Counted from the first letter of the stretch, positions 26,880 through 34,941 are shown. The stretch: DNA of 37,187 bases from Endozoicomonas atrinae (GCF_001647025.1 NZ_LUKQ02000035.1:1-37187); one strand, 5' to 3'. Made by a program: numbers and translations. Notes: generated by a model not told the origin, from the letters alone.

Positions 26880-28082
26880 TCAGGCCACTTCGAACAAACC
26901 AGCAGCACCCATACCACCGCCAATGCACATGGTCACTACCACGTATTTGGCTCCTCGACGCTTACCTTCAATCAGAGAATGCCCCACCATACGGGCACCT
27001 GACATCCCAAATGGATGACCAACGGCAATTGCACCACCATTAACGTTCAGGTTTTCATTGGGAATACCCAGCTGATCACGGCAGTAAATAACCTGACAGG
27101 CAAAGGCTTCATTCAGCTCCCACAGGCCAATGTCGTCCATTTTCAGTCCATGGCGCTTCAACAGTTTAGGAATGGCAAACACCGGCCCAATACCCATTTC
27201 ATCGGATGCACAGCCAGCGACGGCAAGACCACGATAAATACCCAGAGGCTCAAGCCCTTTTTGTTCAGCCAGCTTACTGCTCATCAAAACGGAAGCCGAT
27301 GCACCATCAGATAACTGTGAAGCATTACCTGCAGTAATAAAGTTGCCTTCTTTCACCCAGTGACCATCTTTCCAGACCGGCTGCAGGCCTGCCAGACTTT
27401 CCAGCGTGGTGCTGGCACGATTGCATTCATCCTGTGCAAGGGTCACTTCTTCATAAGTCACCTCTTTGGTTTCCTTATTGAAGATGCTCTTGGTCGTGGT
27501 CATTGGGACAATCTCATCGGCAAAGAGTCCAGCATTCTGGGCTTCAGCGGTTCTCAGCTGACTTTGCAGACTATAGACATCCTGCGCTTCACGGGAGATC
27601 CCGTAACGCTCAGAAACAATTTCAGCTGTTTCAATCATTGGAATATAAGCCGCAGGATCCATAGCAATGGCTGCCTTGGACAGGTTGCGATAGGTATTCT
27701 TGTGTTTGTTCTGAACCAGTGAGATTGACTCAAGACCACCTGCCACTGCAATATCAATCTCATCACACATGATGCTTTTGGCAGCTGTCGCAATGGTCAT
27801 CAGACCAGAAGAACACTGGCGTTCCATCGCCATACCGGAAACGGTTTCCGGCAGGCCACCGGCAATGGCACATAATCGACCAAGATTGTACGACTGGGTA
27901 CCCTGCTGGGCCGCTGCACCAATCAGCACATCATCAACTTCACCCGCTTCGATGCCAGCGCGCTTAACCGCTTCACGTACTACATGACCACCCATCGCCG
28001 GTGCTTCAGTATCATTAAATGCACCACGAAATGCTTTACCTATTGCCGTACGGGCGGTTGAAACAATAACAGCGTCTTTCAT
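26880..28082 (-). CDS. Thiolase (acetyl-CoA C-acyltransferase) of the steroid operon
   Basis: From the ATG at 28082 ([25 protein letters not shown] upstream) the protein is 400 residues. The three thiolase catalytic residues are in place: Cys90 (M-E-R-Q-C-S-S-G), His356 (V-G-H-P-F-G) and Cys386 (T-M-C-I-G-G-G-M-G). Degradative thiolases release acetyl-CoA or propionyl-CoA from 3-ketoacyl-CoA. In this operon it probably acts in side-chain or ring C/D beta-oxidation; it does not look especially close to remembered FadA5 or FadA6, so I give no symbol. It lies between the MaoC gene and the isomerase gene. Confidence 0.92.
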   Translation of the reverse strand: MKDAVIVSTARTAIGKAFRGAFNDTEAPAMGGHVVREAVKRAGIEAGEVDDVLIGAAAQQGTQSYNLGRLCAIAGGLPETVSGMAMERQCSSGLMTIATAAKSIMCDEIDIAVAGGLESISLVQNKHKNTYRNLSKAAIAMDPAAYIPMIETAEIVSERYGISREAQDVYSLQSQLRTAEAQNAGLFADEIVPMTTTKSIFNKETKEVTYEEVTLAQDECNRASTTLESLAGLQPVWKDGHWVKEGNFITAGNASQLSDGASASVLMSSKLAEQKGLEPLGIYRGLAVAGCASDEMGIGPVFAIPKLLKRHGLKMDDIGLWELNEAFACQVIYCRDQLGIPNENLNVNGGAIAVGHPFGMSGARMVGHSLIEGKRRGAKYVVVTMCIGGGMGAAGLFEVA

Positions 28083-28147
28083 TGTTCTTATTCCTTGTTC
28101 GAGCATTCTGGAAAGCTTCAACCCGGCTTACCTACCGGGTTAACAAA

Positions 28148-28609
28148 TTATTCTGGGTAGTAACGGGAAATCGTATCCACCACGCAGGCAGGGCGGTCTT
28201 CACCTTCAATTTCTACAGTCACTCGAACGGTTGACTGAACCCCACCTTTCACCTCTTCAACGTTAATCAACTCACCCACACCACGAATACGTGCACCGAC
28301 TTTCACAGAATTCGGGAAGCGTACTTTATCCGTTCCGTAATTGACGCCCATACTGATCCCCTGAACCTCCATAATCTCCGGCAGAAACAGACTGACCAGA
28401 GAGAGCGTGAGGTAACCATGAGCGATACAGGCACCAAAAGGGCCGTCCTTGGCACGTTCGGGGTCAACATGAATCCACTGGTGGTCACCGGTCGCTTCGG
28501 CAAACAGGTTGATCCTTTCCTGATCAATGGTCAGCCACTGGCTTTCGCCCAGTACAGAGCCAACCTTATCCTGAAGTTCATGGGGTGTTTGAAATACCGT
28601 AGTCATCAT
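28148..28609 (-). CDS. MaoC-family enoyl-CoA hydratase/dehydratase
   Basis: The 153-residue hot-dog-fold protein has the hydratase-2 motif as F-A-E-A-T-G-D-H-Q-W-I-H-V-D-P (catalytic Asp and His) followed by A-H-G-Y-L-T-L-S-L. Single-domain MaoC proteins hydrate 2-enoyl-CoA esters, and several act in steroid side-chain or ring degradation. Its start overlaps the ipdF stop (TGATG), implying coupled translation. The exact substrate is not evident. The frame opens with two Met codons; either could be used. Confidence 0.9.
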   Translation of the reverse strand: MMTTVFQTPHELQDKVGSVLGESQWLTIDQERINLFAEATGDHQWIHVDPERAKDGPFGACIAHGYLTLSLVSLFLPEIMEVQGISMGVNYGTDKVRFPNSVKVGARIRGVGELINVEEVKGGVQSTVRVTVEIEGEDRPACVVDTISRYYPE

Positions 28610-29391
28610 CAGGCCCTCTGGCTGCTGGCAGAAATAATTTCACCGGTCATGTACGAACTGTAGCCACTGGCCAGGAACATCATGATATTGGCAATTTCCC
28701 AGACCTCAGCCGCACGCCCAAAGGCTTCTCTGGAAGCCAGCTGTTGCAGCAGCTCCTGAGGCGCTGATTTACGCAGGAAATCATGGAGGGCAATGCTCGG
28801 GCTTACCGCATTGATACGAACACCATGCTCAGCGGCTTCCAGTGCTGAGCAACGGGTCAGCGCCATCACACCCGCCTTGGCAGCGGCATAATGTGCCTGC
28901 TCTTTTTGTGCACGCCAGCCCAGTACAGAGGCGTTATTAACAATCACTCCGGACTTGCGCTCCATCATTTTCGGCAGAATCGCCCGAGTCATCCGCATGG
29001 TGCCAGTCAGGGTCACATCCAGCACTCGGTTCCACTCGGCATCTTCCATCTCAACCAGCAGCTTAGAACCACCCAGTCCAGCATTGTTGATCAATACATC
29101 AACACCACCGAGTTTTTCCTCAGCAGCAGCCACCAGAGTCTGGACCTGCTCTTCATCGGTCACATTACACACCTGGGTATAAATGGCCTTCAGCCCGGTT
29201 TCCGCTTTGATTTTTTCTGCTGCTTCAACCAGACGACCTTCGTGGATATCGCTGATCATCAACGCACGACAACCTTCTTCTGCTGCGCGAAGGGCTGCCG
29301 AAAAACCAATACCCGCACCGGCCGCTGCCGTAATCAGAACAGATTTGCCATCCAGAAGCTGATGGCCCTGAACATATTCCGGGTTCAACAT
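28609..29391 (-). CDS. ipdF: IpdF-like SDR: (5R,7aS)-5-hydroxy-hydrindane-CoA 5-dehydrogenase
   Basis: From the ATG at 29391 (GGGAGAAAGG upstream) the SDR is 260 residues. It carries the unusual cofactor loop T-A-A-A-G-A-G-I-G (21-29) instead of T-G-x-x-x-G-I-G, the stretch V-N-N-A-S-V-L-G-W-R-A-Q, and catalytic Ser155, Tyr168 and Lys172 in H-Y-A-A-A-K. These, with A-G-V-M-A-L-T-R-C-S-A, R-I-N-A-V-S-P-S-I-A and E-A-F-G-R-A-A-E, agree with my memory of mycobacterial IpdF (Rv3559c), which oxidises the 5-hydroxyl of the ring C/D CoA thioester. The two acyl-CoA dehydrogenases just upstream match the Rv3559c-Rv3560c neighbourhood. It begins after repeat copy 3. Confidence 0.88.
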   Translation of the reverse strand: MLNPEYVQGHQLLDGKSVLITAAAGAGIGFSAALRAAEEGCRALMISDIHEGRLVEAAEKIKAETGLKAIYTQVCNVTDEEQVQTLVAAAEEKLGGVDVLINNAGLGGSKLLVEMEDAEWNRVLDVTLTGTMRMTRAILPKMMERKSGVIVNNASVLGWRAQKEQAHYAAAKAGVMALTRCSALEAAEHGVRINAVSPSIALHDFLRKSAPQELLQQLASREAFGRAAEVWEIANIMMFLASGYSSYMTGEIISASSQRA

Positions 29392-29429
29392 CGCCTTTCT
29401 CCCGTTAATTCTTATTATCAAATAATGTT

Positions 29430-29505
29430 AACCACGGAGATCACAAAGCACACAAAGGAAAGCTTATCGTTTTCTTCCTTTGTGCTCTTCGTGCTCTTTG
29501 TGGTT
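29430..29505. repeat. Intergenic palindromic repeat, copy 3
   Basis: Two arms of 31 bases (29430-29460 and 29475-29505) pair at 25 of 31 positions. The outer part repeats the core AACCAC..AG..CACAAAG seen at 14971 and 26805; the inner part adds a second CACAAAGGAA unit. It fills the gap between ipdE1 and ipdF. Confidence 0.78.
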
Positions 29506-29512
29506 CAAAAAA

Positions 29513-30724
29513 CTACTTGGCCTGTCTTGGCTCTTTGGGCATTTCCAGTGCCCGCTCAGCAATAATGTTCCGCTGAATTTCATTACTGCCACCATAAATG
29601 GTGTCAGAACGGGTAAAGAGATACATGGACTGCAGACGGGTCAGCTCATAGGGCCCTTCTTCCAGTAGTTCTGACTCAGGCCCAAGCACATCCATCGCCA
29701 GCTTGCCAAGATTGGCATGCCAGGTAGCCCAGTGAAGTTTGTAGATCATTGCCTCTTTCTGCAGAGAGCCATCAGCGGGTGAAGAGCCATCCTGTGAACC
29801 GGACAGCATGCGAAGCGCGTTGTAACGCATAATGCGCAGCCCCATCCAGGCATCGGCAATGCGCTGTCGTATGGCAGGGTCTTCTGCAGCGCCGTTCTTC
29901 TTGGCGATCCGGATGATCTCATCCATCTCGTTGAGGAACTGCATCTGCTGCCCAAGAGTGGAAACACCACGCTCAAAGCCCAGCAGCGCCAAGGCTATCT
30001 TCCAGCCATCACCGGGCTTGCCAACAATATTGCTGGCATCGGTTACGGCATTATCAAAAAAGACTTCGTTAAATTCTGAGGTGCCCGTCAACTGTTCAAT
30101 AGGTCGGACTTCAATACCCGGCTGATCCATAGGTACCAAAAGGAAGGAAAGCCCTTTATGACCTTTGCTGCCGGGTTCGGTACGGGCAATCACAAAGCAC
30201 CAGTCGGACTCATGAGCAAGCGAGGTCCAGACCTTCTGACCACTGATCTCCCACTGACCGGTAGACTCATTCATTGCTGCTTTAGTTTTGACATTAGCCA
30301 GATCAGATCCGGCACTGGGCTCGGAATATCCCTGACACCAGTACTCCGTACCATTGGCAATACCAGGAAGAAAGCGTTGCTTCTGTTCTTCAGTTCCAAA
30401 AGCAATAATGGTTGGGCCCGCCAGTCCTTCACCAATATGCCCCATATGACCTGGGCCACCGGCGCGAGCATACTCTTCATTAAAAATAACCTGCTGGTTT
30501 ATGGAGAGCCCCCGGCCGCCATACTCTTCAGGCCAGCCCACACAGAGCCACCCTGCTTTGGCCATATGCTGTTCCCATTTTTTCCGCTCTTCCGGGAACA
30601 TATGTTCATCACCCGGGCCACCACGGAAGCGGAGCTGTTCAAACTCACCGGTCAGGTTTTCCTTTAACCAGGTAGCCACTTCTGCACGAAACTGTTCATC
30701 TTCAGGACTGAAACTGATTTTCAT
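29513..30724 (-). CDS. ipdE1: Acyl-CoA dehydrogenase, IpdE1-like (FadE30 type)
   Basis: The 403-residue FAD enzyme has full acyl-CoA dehydrogenase architecture: helical N-terminal domain (W-L-K-E-N-L-T-G-E-F), the beta domain with W-C-Q-G-Y-S-E-P-S-A-G-S-D-L-A and G-Q-K-V-W-T-S-L-A-H, and a C-terminal helical domain ending T-I-Y-G-G-S-N-E-I-Q-R-N-I-I-A-E-R. The blocks R-G-G-P-G near residue 34, T-G-T-S-E-F-N-E-V-F-F-D, F-E-R-G-V-S-T-L-G-Q-Q and Y-L-F-T-R-S-D-T-I-Y-G-G agree with remembered FadE30. FadE30 pairs with FadE33 (IpdE1-IpdE2) to desaturate the ring C/D CoA ester. The partner gene lies 5 bases upstream. Assigned from memory, not alignment. Confidence 0.87.
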   Translation of the reverse strand: MKISFSPEDEQFRAEVATWLKENLTGEFEQLRFRGGPGDEHMFPEERKKWEQHMAKAGWLCVGWPEEYGGRGLSINQQVIFNEEYARAGGPGHMGHIGEGLAGPTIIAFGTEEQKQRFLPGIANGTEYWCQGYSEPSAGSDLANVKTKAAMNESTGQWEISGQKVWTSLAHESDWCFVIARTEPGSKGHKGLSFLLVPMDQPGIEVRPIEQLTGTSEFNEVFFDNAVTDASNIVGKPGDGWKIALALLGFERGVSTLGQQMQFLNEMDEIIRIAKKNGAAEDPAIRQRIADAWMGLRIMRYNALRMLSGSQDGSSPADGSLQKEAMIYKLHWATWHANLGKLAMDVLGPESELLEEGPYELTRLQSMYLFTRSDTIYGGSNEIQRNIIAERALEMPKEPRQAK

Positions 30725-30729
30725 AATAA

Positions 30730-31947
30730 TTACCCCTTCACCTGTCCTGAATCATCCAACAACTGACGTGCAATACGTTCCCGATGCAAACCGCCATCCC
30801 CCAGGAAGGTTTCAGTGGACTTGGCGCGCTTGAAATAAAGGTGCGGGTCATATTCCCAGGTAAATCCGACACCACCATGAAGCTGAATAGATTCAGCCGC
30901 ACAGTGGAAAAAGGCATCCGAGCAGTAAGCTTTGGCCAGCGCCGCAGCTTCTGGCAACTCGTCTTTCACCTCAGAGACCTGCTCTGATGAAGAGAGAGAC
31001 TTGAGCACTTCATCGGCTACGCAGGCCGCGTAATACACGGCAGATTTGGCGCACTCAACCTGTAGCATCATATCCGCAGCCCGATGCTTGATTGCCTGAA
31101 AACTGGCAATAGTACGGCCAAACTGAACCCGCTCGCGGGTGTAATTGATGGTCAGCTCCATTACCTGACGGGCGCCACCGGCCTGCTCTGCAGCAATGGC
31201 CACCGATGCGAGTTGCAGCACCTGTTCCAGGGCTGGCCAGTCTGACGTCCCTTCACCACCGAGACAGCAGTCTGCAGAAACAAAGAGATTATCAATCTCA
31301 ACCTTTGCCTGTTTGCGGGTCTGATCCATGGTGGGTGTCCAGTGACTCTGAACACCTTCACTGTCAGCAGATACTGCAAAAAGGCGTATACCGGCTTCCC
31401 CTTTACTGCCTTCTTCACGGGCAGCAAGAATCAGCAGTCCAGCAGTGTGCCCATCCGGCACATAATGCCAGGAGCCTGAAAGCACATAGCCATCGCCCTC
31501 TTTGCGGGCAGTGGCCTGAACACTGCTGGCATCCCAGCGACGGTTGTCACGATTCTGCTGACTGGATGCCAGACCCAGTGTGGCGGTCAGACTGCCTTCA
31601 GCAATCTGTGGCAGCCATTGCTGTTTCTGCTCTTCGTTGCCAGCCACCAGAAGCGCATTGACCCCCATTGCAACGGTTGAAAAGAAAGGTGAGCAGAACA
31701 GTCTTCTCCCCATCTCTTCAAACAGTATCGCCAGCTCCACATACCCCAGGCCAAGACCACCGTATTCCTCAGGAATATGCAGCGCCTGCCAGTACATTTC
31801 CTGACACAGCCGCTGCCAGAGTTCAGAGTCAAAGCCCTGATCGGTAGCCATGGCTGCACGAACTGCCTCCGATGTTGAGACATCCTGCAGGAAGCTGTCG
31901 GCGGACTCCCGAATCATCTCCTGCTCATCGGTAAAAGCGAACTCCAT
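30730..31947 (-). CDS. ipdE2: Acyl-CoA dehydrogenase, probable IpdE2 partner subunit
   Basis: This 405-residue acyl-CoA dehydrogenase is less canonical than its neighbour: the usual middle-domain T-E-P-x-A-G-S-D motif is replaced by A-S-S-Q-Q-N-R-D-N-R, while the C-terminal domain is well kept (R-V-Q-F-G-R-T-I-A-S-F-Q-A-I-K-H, I-Q-L-H-G-G-V-G-F-T-W-E-Y-D-P-H-L-Y). This fits heterotetrameric steroid acyl-CoA dehydrogenases, in which one alpha and one beta subunit share FAD sites and each lacks part of the set. With ipdE1 5 bases downstream, the IpdE2 (FadE33-type) role is the best guess. It is the first gene of the operon; a palindromic operator candidate lies 61 bases upstream. Confidence 0.75.
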   Translation of the reverse strand: MEFAFTDEQEMIRESADSFLQDVSTSEAVRAAMATDQGFDSELWQRLCQEMYWQALHIPEEYGGLGLGYVELAILFEEMGRRLFCSPFFSTVAMGVNALLVAGNEEQKQQWLPQIAEGSLTATLGLASSQQNRDNRRWDASSVQATARKEGDGYVLSGSWHYVPDGHTAGLLILAAREEGSKGEAGIRLFAVSADSEGVQSHWTPTMDQTRKQAKVEIDNLFVSADCCLGGEGTSDWPALEQVLQLASVAIAAEQAGGARQVMELTINYTRERVQFGRTIASFQAIKHRAADMMLQVECAKSAVYYAACVADEVLKSLSSSEQVSEVKDELPEAAALAKAYCSDAFFHCAAESIQLHGGVGFTWEYDPHLYFKRAKSTETFLGDGGLHRERIARQLLDDSGQVKG

Positions 31948-32007
31948 TGCCAGCGCCTCTTATGATTCTTATCGCTGCATACTCTCGCCTGAATCATCAA
32001 TAGCGTA

Positions 32008-32025
32008 ATCGTTCGAACGGACGAT
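32008..32025. promoter_or_regulatory. Palindromic operator candidate upstream of the ipdE2 operon
   Basis: The 18-base site atcgttcgaacggacgat has matching ATCGT/ACGAT outer arms and contains the perfect 10-base palindrome CGTTCGAACG. Its size and symmetry suit a TetR-family dimer. It sits 61 bases upstream of the first gene of the steroid ring-degradation operon. No second copy was seen elsewhere in the window. No regulator gene is present here. Confidence 0.45.
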
Positions 32026-32223
32026 ATCTCCGCCTGCATCTACGCAGCAGAAACCGGAATTACTGACTATCTTATGTCTTGCCGGGTACTCAAAGCCCGC
32101 TTTCAAACCCTATATGCAGAACCGCTATTTTCAGAACCAGAGTTTAATTTTTTGACTACTCATAATTAAATTTTTCAGCTGCAGCGATTGAAATCAAACG
32201 CCATATCTTGTCAGGAGGTTCAG

Positions 32224-32931
32224 ATGTCCAGAGTTATTCAGTCATGCCTGATCGGGATAATTACCGTATTCGTGACGGTACAGTCATGCCTTGGCGAGTC
32301 TGAAGCCGCCTCTCATGCAAAAAAACCGGACCCTACAGAAATCATATTACCCTCGTCACCCCAGGATGCTTCACTGTCCGAGATTGATAAAGAAGAACTG
32401 AAAACCACCATTATGGATATGATTCGAACCCTGAATACCTTTGACTTTGATGAGTTCACCCGTTTCTTTGCGGAAGACTCATTAAAAATGTTAAAGCACC
32501 AGGTACAGCGCTACCACTCAAGCCACCTGTTTGAACTTATCTTTCCCGAGGGTCGGGTAAAGGCAAACGAGCTGACTCCCCAGGCGTTTTTTATCCGGAT
32601 TATTTCAAAATCAAAGTTTAATGTCGGTATATCTCGGCCCTATGAAATCCATTTACCCCCCAGATTCCGGATGCGGGCTGATGATGACGGAGAAATCGTA
32701 ACGGTATTAACAACGTTTCCGGAGTCTTACTCTGGCTACCAAACCAGAAGTGAAGTCTTCACGTTCAGGAGAACAGACAACAAATGGACTGCTGAAATTC
32801 CAGACTTTATTCTTAGCGACTTTAAATATGACCTGACCCGTAATTTTGCCAGCCAGCGATCCTTCTATCCCCTCTACCCGGTAACCGACACTTTCAGGAT
32901 TATGCTGAGTTCATTTGAACCAAAGCTCTAA
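32224..32931 (+). CDS. Exported protein of unknown function
   Basis: From the ATG at 32224 (AGGAGG upstream) the protein is 235 residues; the frame's earlier TTG at 32188 has no Shine-Dalgarno. The N-terminus is a clear Sec signal: MSRVIQSC, then a hydrophobic run LIGIITVFVTV, then QSCLGES. A Cys precedes L-G, so lipidation is possible but the lipobox is poor; cleavage after S-C-L-G or E-A-A is an alternative. The mature part is a mix of helix (KEELKTTIMDMIRTLNTFDF) and strands (SEVFTFRRTDNKWTAEIPDF) reminiscent of cystatin/NTF2-like periplasmic domains, where a helix packs on a curved sheet, but I do not recognise a family. It is divergent from the ipdE2 operon. A link to steroid use is not shown. 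Confidence 0.7.
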   Translation: MSRVIQSCLIGIITVFVTVQSCLGESEAASHAKKPDPTEIILPSSPQDASLSEIDKEELKTTIMDMIRTLNTFDFDEFTRFFAEDSLKMLKHQVQRYHSSHLFELIFPEGRVKANELTPQAFFIRIISKSKFNVGISRPYEIHLPPRFRMRADDDGEIVTVLTTFPESYSGYQTRSEVFTFRRTDNKWTAEIPDFILSDFKYDLTRNFASQRSFYPLYPVTDTFRIMLSSFEPKL

Positions 32932-33055
32932 CCGAGATATGGAATGGCATGCACGGGGGCCTACTTGCTTATGTGTAATTTCATGCTAGTCTATCCCCCC
33001 ATAGCTTGTCTGAACTCAATAAAAGCATAAGGTAACTTAAGCTTGTGAGGTTTAT

Positions 33056-33151
33056 ATGATGCTAGAAGAATTCAGATTAACTTATGACTCTCTAAAGTTC
33101 CGACATAGGCCTTTACAAGGGAGTCATTTCTCTATGGACAAAGATCAGTAA
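33056..33151 (+). CDS. Candidate 31-aa small protein with its own terminator
   Basis: ATG at 33056 is preceded by gagg at 33047-33050 (5-base spacing). The frame encodes MMLEEFRLTYDSLKFRHRPL followed by QGSHFSMDKDQ and stops at 33151. A strong terminator begins 7 bases later. Ribosome-binding site, short frame and terminator together form a compact transcription unit. The peptide is charged, without a membrane segment. The unit could instead be a small RNA, with the frame occurring by chance. Confidence 0.45.
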   Translation: MMLEEFRLTYDSLKFRHRPLQGSHFSMDKDQ

Positions 33152-33592
33152 AGCAGGGCACACTTGAAACGCTTCAAGTGTGCTTGTTTTGTTTGATGCA
33201 GAGAATTGTTTATCAGCAATTATAGAACCACTGACCTAAAGATTCAGAAAGTATCATTGAGGATTTAATTACCACGGGCTTGGTGTGTTTTCAATATTAG
33301 GGTATTGATATACCCGAAGGTCATCATATTCGTAATGAGTCAGGTAGATTCCGATGCTCCGAAGACTACTTAAATGAGACTAATGATGATGATTGAGCAA
33401 AGTTTTTTGTAAACTTATCTTATAACAATTGTGAATTGGATAAGCATAATAAAGATAACAGTGAGTTTTATTTTACAAAGATATCTAAATTCTCATAGTC
33501 CCCGCTTATCGCGAGCTAAGAAGGATATCTTTAACCCTCACAGGCTCTGTTGACATCAGAAATCATCTCTAAAATGTCGCCTTTTGTGCGAT
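33152..33592. other. 441-base AT-rich stretch without a gene
   Basis: After the terminator at 33158-33194 there is an AT-rich stretch with stops in all frames and no recognisable gene. It ends in sequence that leads into the IS5-like remnant (ggctctgttgac at 33543), likely a degenerate IS end. An imperfect palindrome cttatcgcgagctaag lies near 33505. Decayed insertion debris is the likely content. Confidence 0.5.
33158..33194 (+). terminator. Rho-independent terminator of the small unit at 33056
   Basis: Perfect 11-bp arms gcacacttgaa (33158-33168) and ttcaagtgtgc (33173-33183), a 4-base loop, then ttgttttgttt. Confidence 0.9.
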
Positions 33593-33751
33593 ATGGACAG
33601 AACCCGAATGGATGATGAGCAATGGCTACAAATACTGGCAGTTTTGCAGGTGCATTCTCAGGCTGTACTGTGGGTACTGAGAACCGGGACCCAATGGCGA
33701 CAACTACCAAAAGATCGTGGCTTCTGGAAGAGTGCTTACAAGCGGTACTAG
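33593..33751 (+). pseudogene. Remnant of an IS5-family transposase (N-terminal piece)
   Basis: The 52-codon frame starts MDRTRMDDEQWLQIL and includes AVLWVLRTGTQWRQLPKDRG followed by FWKSAYKRY before a stop. The pattern V-L-W-x-L-R-T-G-x-x-W-R-x-L-P followed by F/W-x-x-x-Y-K-R-Y is the conserved N-terminal block of IS5-family transposases. The usual spacer between the first helix and this block is shortened, so an internal deletion is likely, and the catalytic DDE domain is missing. What follows (to about 33830) cannot be read as transposase in any frame. This is dead IS material just upstream of the effector-like genes. Confidence 0.65.
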
Positions 33752-33827
33752 ATGAGAATGCTGGCTGTGGCAGCCCTAATGCTATGGTTTCGATGAATAT
33801 GTCAACAGAACCTAATACCCCTAGGGG

Positions 33828-33919
33828 TAAGTACATGACCATTTGCTTTTCAGACTGCATTCAAGCCTTGTGCGGCCTGTGGGCCAGAAAATATATGATT
33901 TCATTTGGTCATGTACTTA
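33828..33919. repeat. 92-base element bounded by perfect 14-base inverted repeats (MITE-like)
   Basis: taagtacatgacca (33828-33841) and tggtcatgtactta (33906-33919) are perfect inverted copies 64 bases apart. A 10-base palindrome cccctagggg lies immediately to the left. No target duplication is evident. It could be a small non-autonomous element, an IS-end remnant, or a long hairpin in the leader of the protease gene, whose start codon follows 34 bases later. Confidence 0.5.
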
Positions 33920-33953
33920 TATTACTAATGAATGTATTGAAGGTGATAATCCC

Positions 33954-34727
33954 ATGCAAGATCCCTCGTTTTTAATTGTAAGACAGTTCATTAAAAGAGT
34001 GCGAAGCACTGCAAAGAGTTTTAACGGTTCTTGCACATGGGACTTTTCCCAAGTGGAAAATCCTGTCGCTAAAATCATTGGAACTCATCCAGAAAGCAGA
34101 GGAGGCATATGTCAGATGCTCTCGGCCCGATGGATTGAACGGCATGCCCATGGCAGCAGCCTTGCCAGCTGGCTATCAACTTCCGGGTCAATAGGAAAAA
34201 AAAACATAAATCCTTCAAAAATCAGACAACTTATGCAGCAGTTTATCGCTACTACTACCCTGAAATCCGGTTTGATGACAGAGCAAAATTCGGGAAAAAT
34301 AGATCAAGACGCTTCAACTAACCTCTGGCTAGAGAGCCATGGTATCAGGCAATGTCGAAACATCAAGTTTATGGGGGCTGGTCAATTTAAATTTAATCAA
34401 ATACAAACACGATCTGGTTCTCGTGGCAACATGCCCAAAGGAGATTTTGCCAGAGAGATAGCCGTCAATATACAGCGAGACTTGCATAATTGTCATTATG
34501 GAAACTATGCTTTGATTGGTATTCAGGGGTATAGTGGTCATGCGATTGCGGCTTGGATCGCTCAGGATGCCTGTTTTTTTGATCCCAACTTTGGCGAGTT
34601 CTATTTTTCAGATAAAAACGCTTTTATCAATTGGTTTCCAGCCTTTTTTCTTGCATCACCATACAGCCTTCCTTATTTTGGTCTAGCTGAATCCTATGAG
34701 ACCTTTTTATATGCCCCACGCCAATAA
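33954..34727 (+). CDS. YopT/AvrPphB-like C58 cysteine protease, probable T3SS effector
   Basis: The C58 family comprises bacterial effector proteases such as YopT, which removes the prenylated tail of Rho GTPases, and AvrPphB. From the ATG at 33954 the protein is 257 residues. The catalytic triad pattern is visible: Cys53 in G-G-I-C-Q-M-L-S-A-R-W-I, His196 in Y-S-G-H-A-I-A-A-W and Asp210 in A-C-F-F-D-P-N-F-G-E-F. The spacing (143 and 14) resembles the 114-119 and 15-16 of the known members, with a longer insert. D-P-N-F-G-E is the most telling segment. There is no Sec signal. The frame reaches back to 33843, but that part lies in the MITE-like repeat. No dedicated chaperone gene is adjacent. 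The host target cannot be told; the C-terminus lacks an obvious lipid-modification site. Confidence 0.82.
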   Translation: MQDPSFLIVRQFIKRVRSTAKSFNGSCTWDFSQVENPVAKIIGTHPESRGGICQMLSARWIERHAHGSSLASWLSTSGSIGKKNINPSKIRQLMQQFIATTTLKSGLMTEQNSGKIDQDASTNLWLESHGIRQCRNIKFMGAGQFKFNQIQTRSGSRGNMPKGDFAREIAVNIQRDLHNCHYGNYALIGIQGYSGHAIAAWIAQDACFFDPNFGEFYFSDKNAFINWFPAFFLASPYSLPYFGLAESYETFLYAPRQ

Positions 34728-34941
34728 CCAATGGTTTTCACTTATTCATAATGCAGATATGTCGGTTTATGGGAGGGAAAATAAATGTTGTATCGGATCT
34801 TCTATATTCATAGTCTTTATTTTATCTTTATCAAATAGGTTGACATTTTAATATGTGTTGGAAATAAGAGATCAGCGGCAGATCTCATAAACATGAAGCC
34901 ATAGCTCAGAGTAATGTAATAAGTAGTCATAGGTAAGCAGT

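Noticed and set aside
33843-33953. N-terminal extension of the protease frame
   Set aside because: It runs through the inverted-repeat element, lacks a Shine-Dalgarno, and the domain is complete from the ATG at 33954.
34868-34886. Small inverted repeat gagatc...gatctc before the 505-aa gene
   Set aside because: A 6-bp stem alone is too weak to call an operator or terminator.
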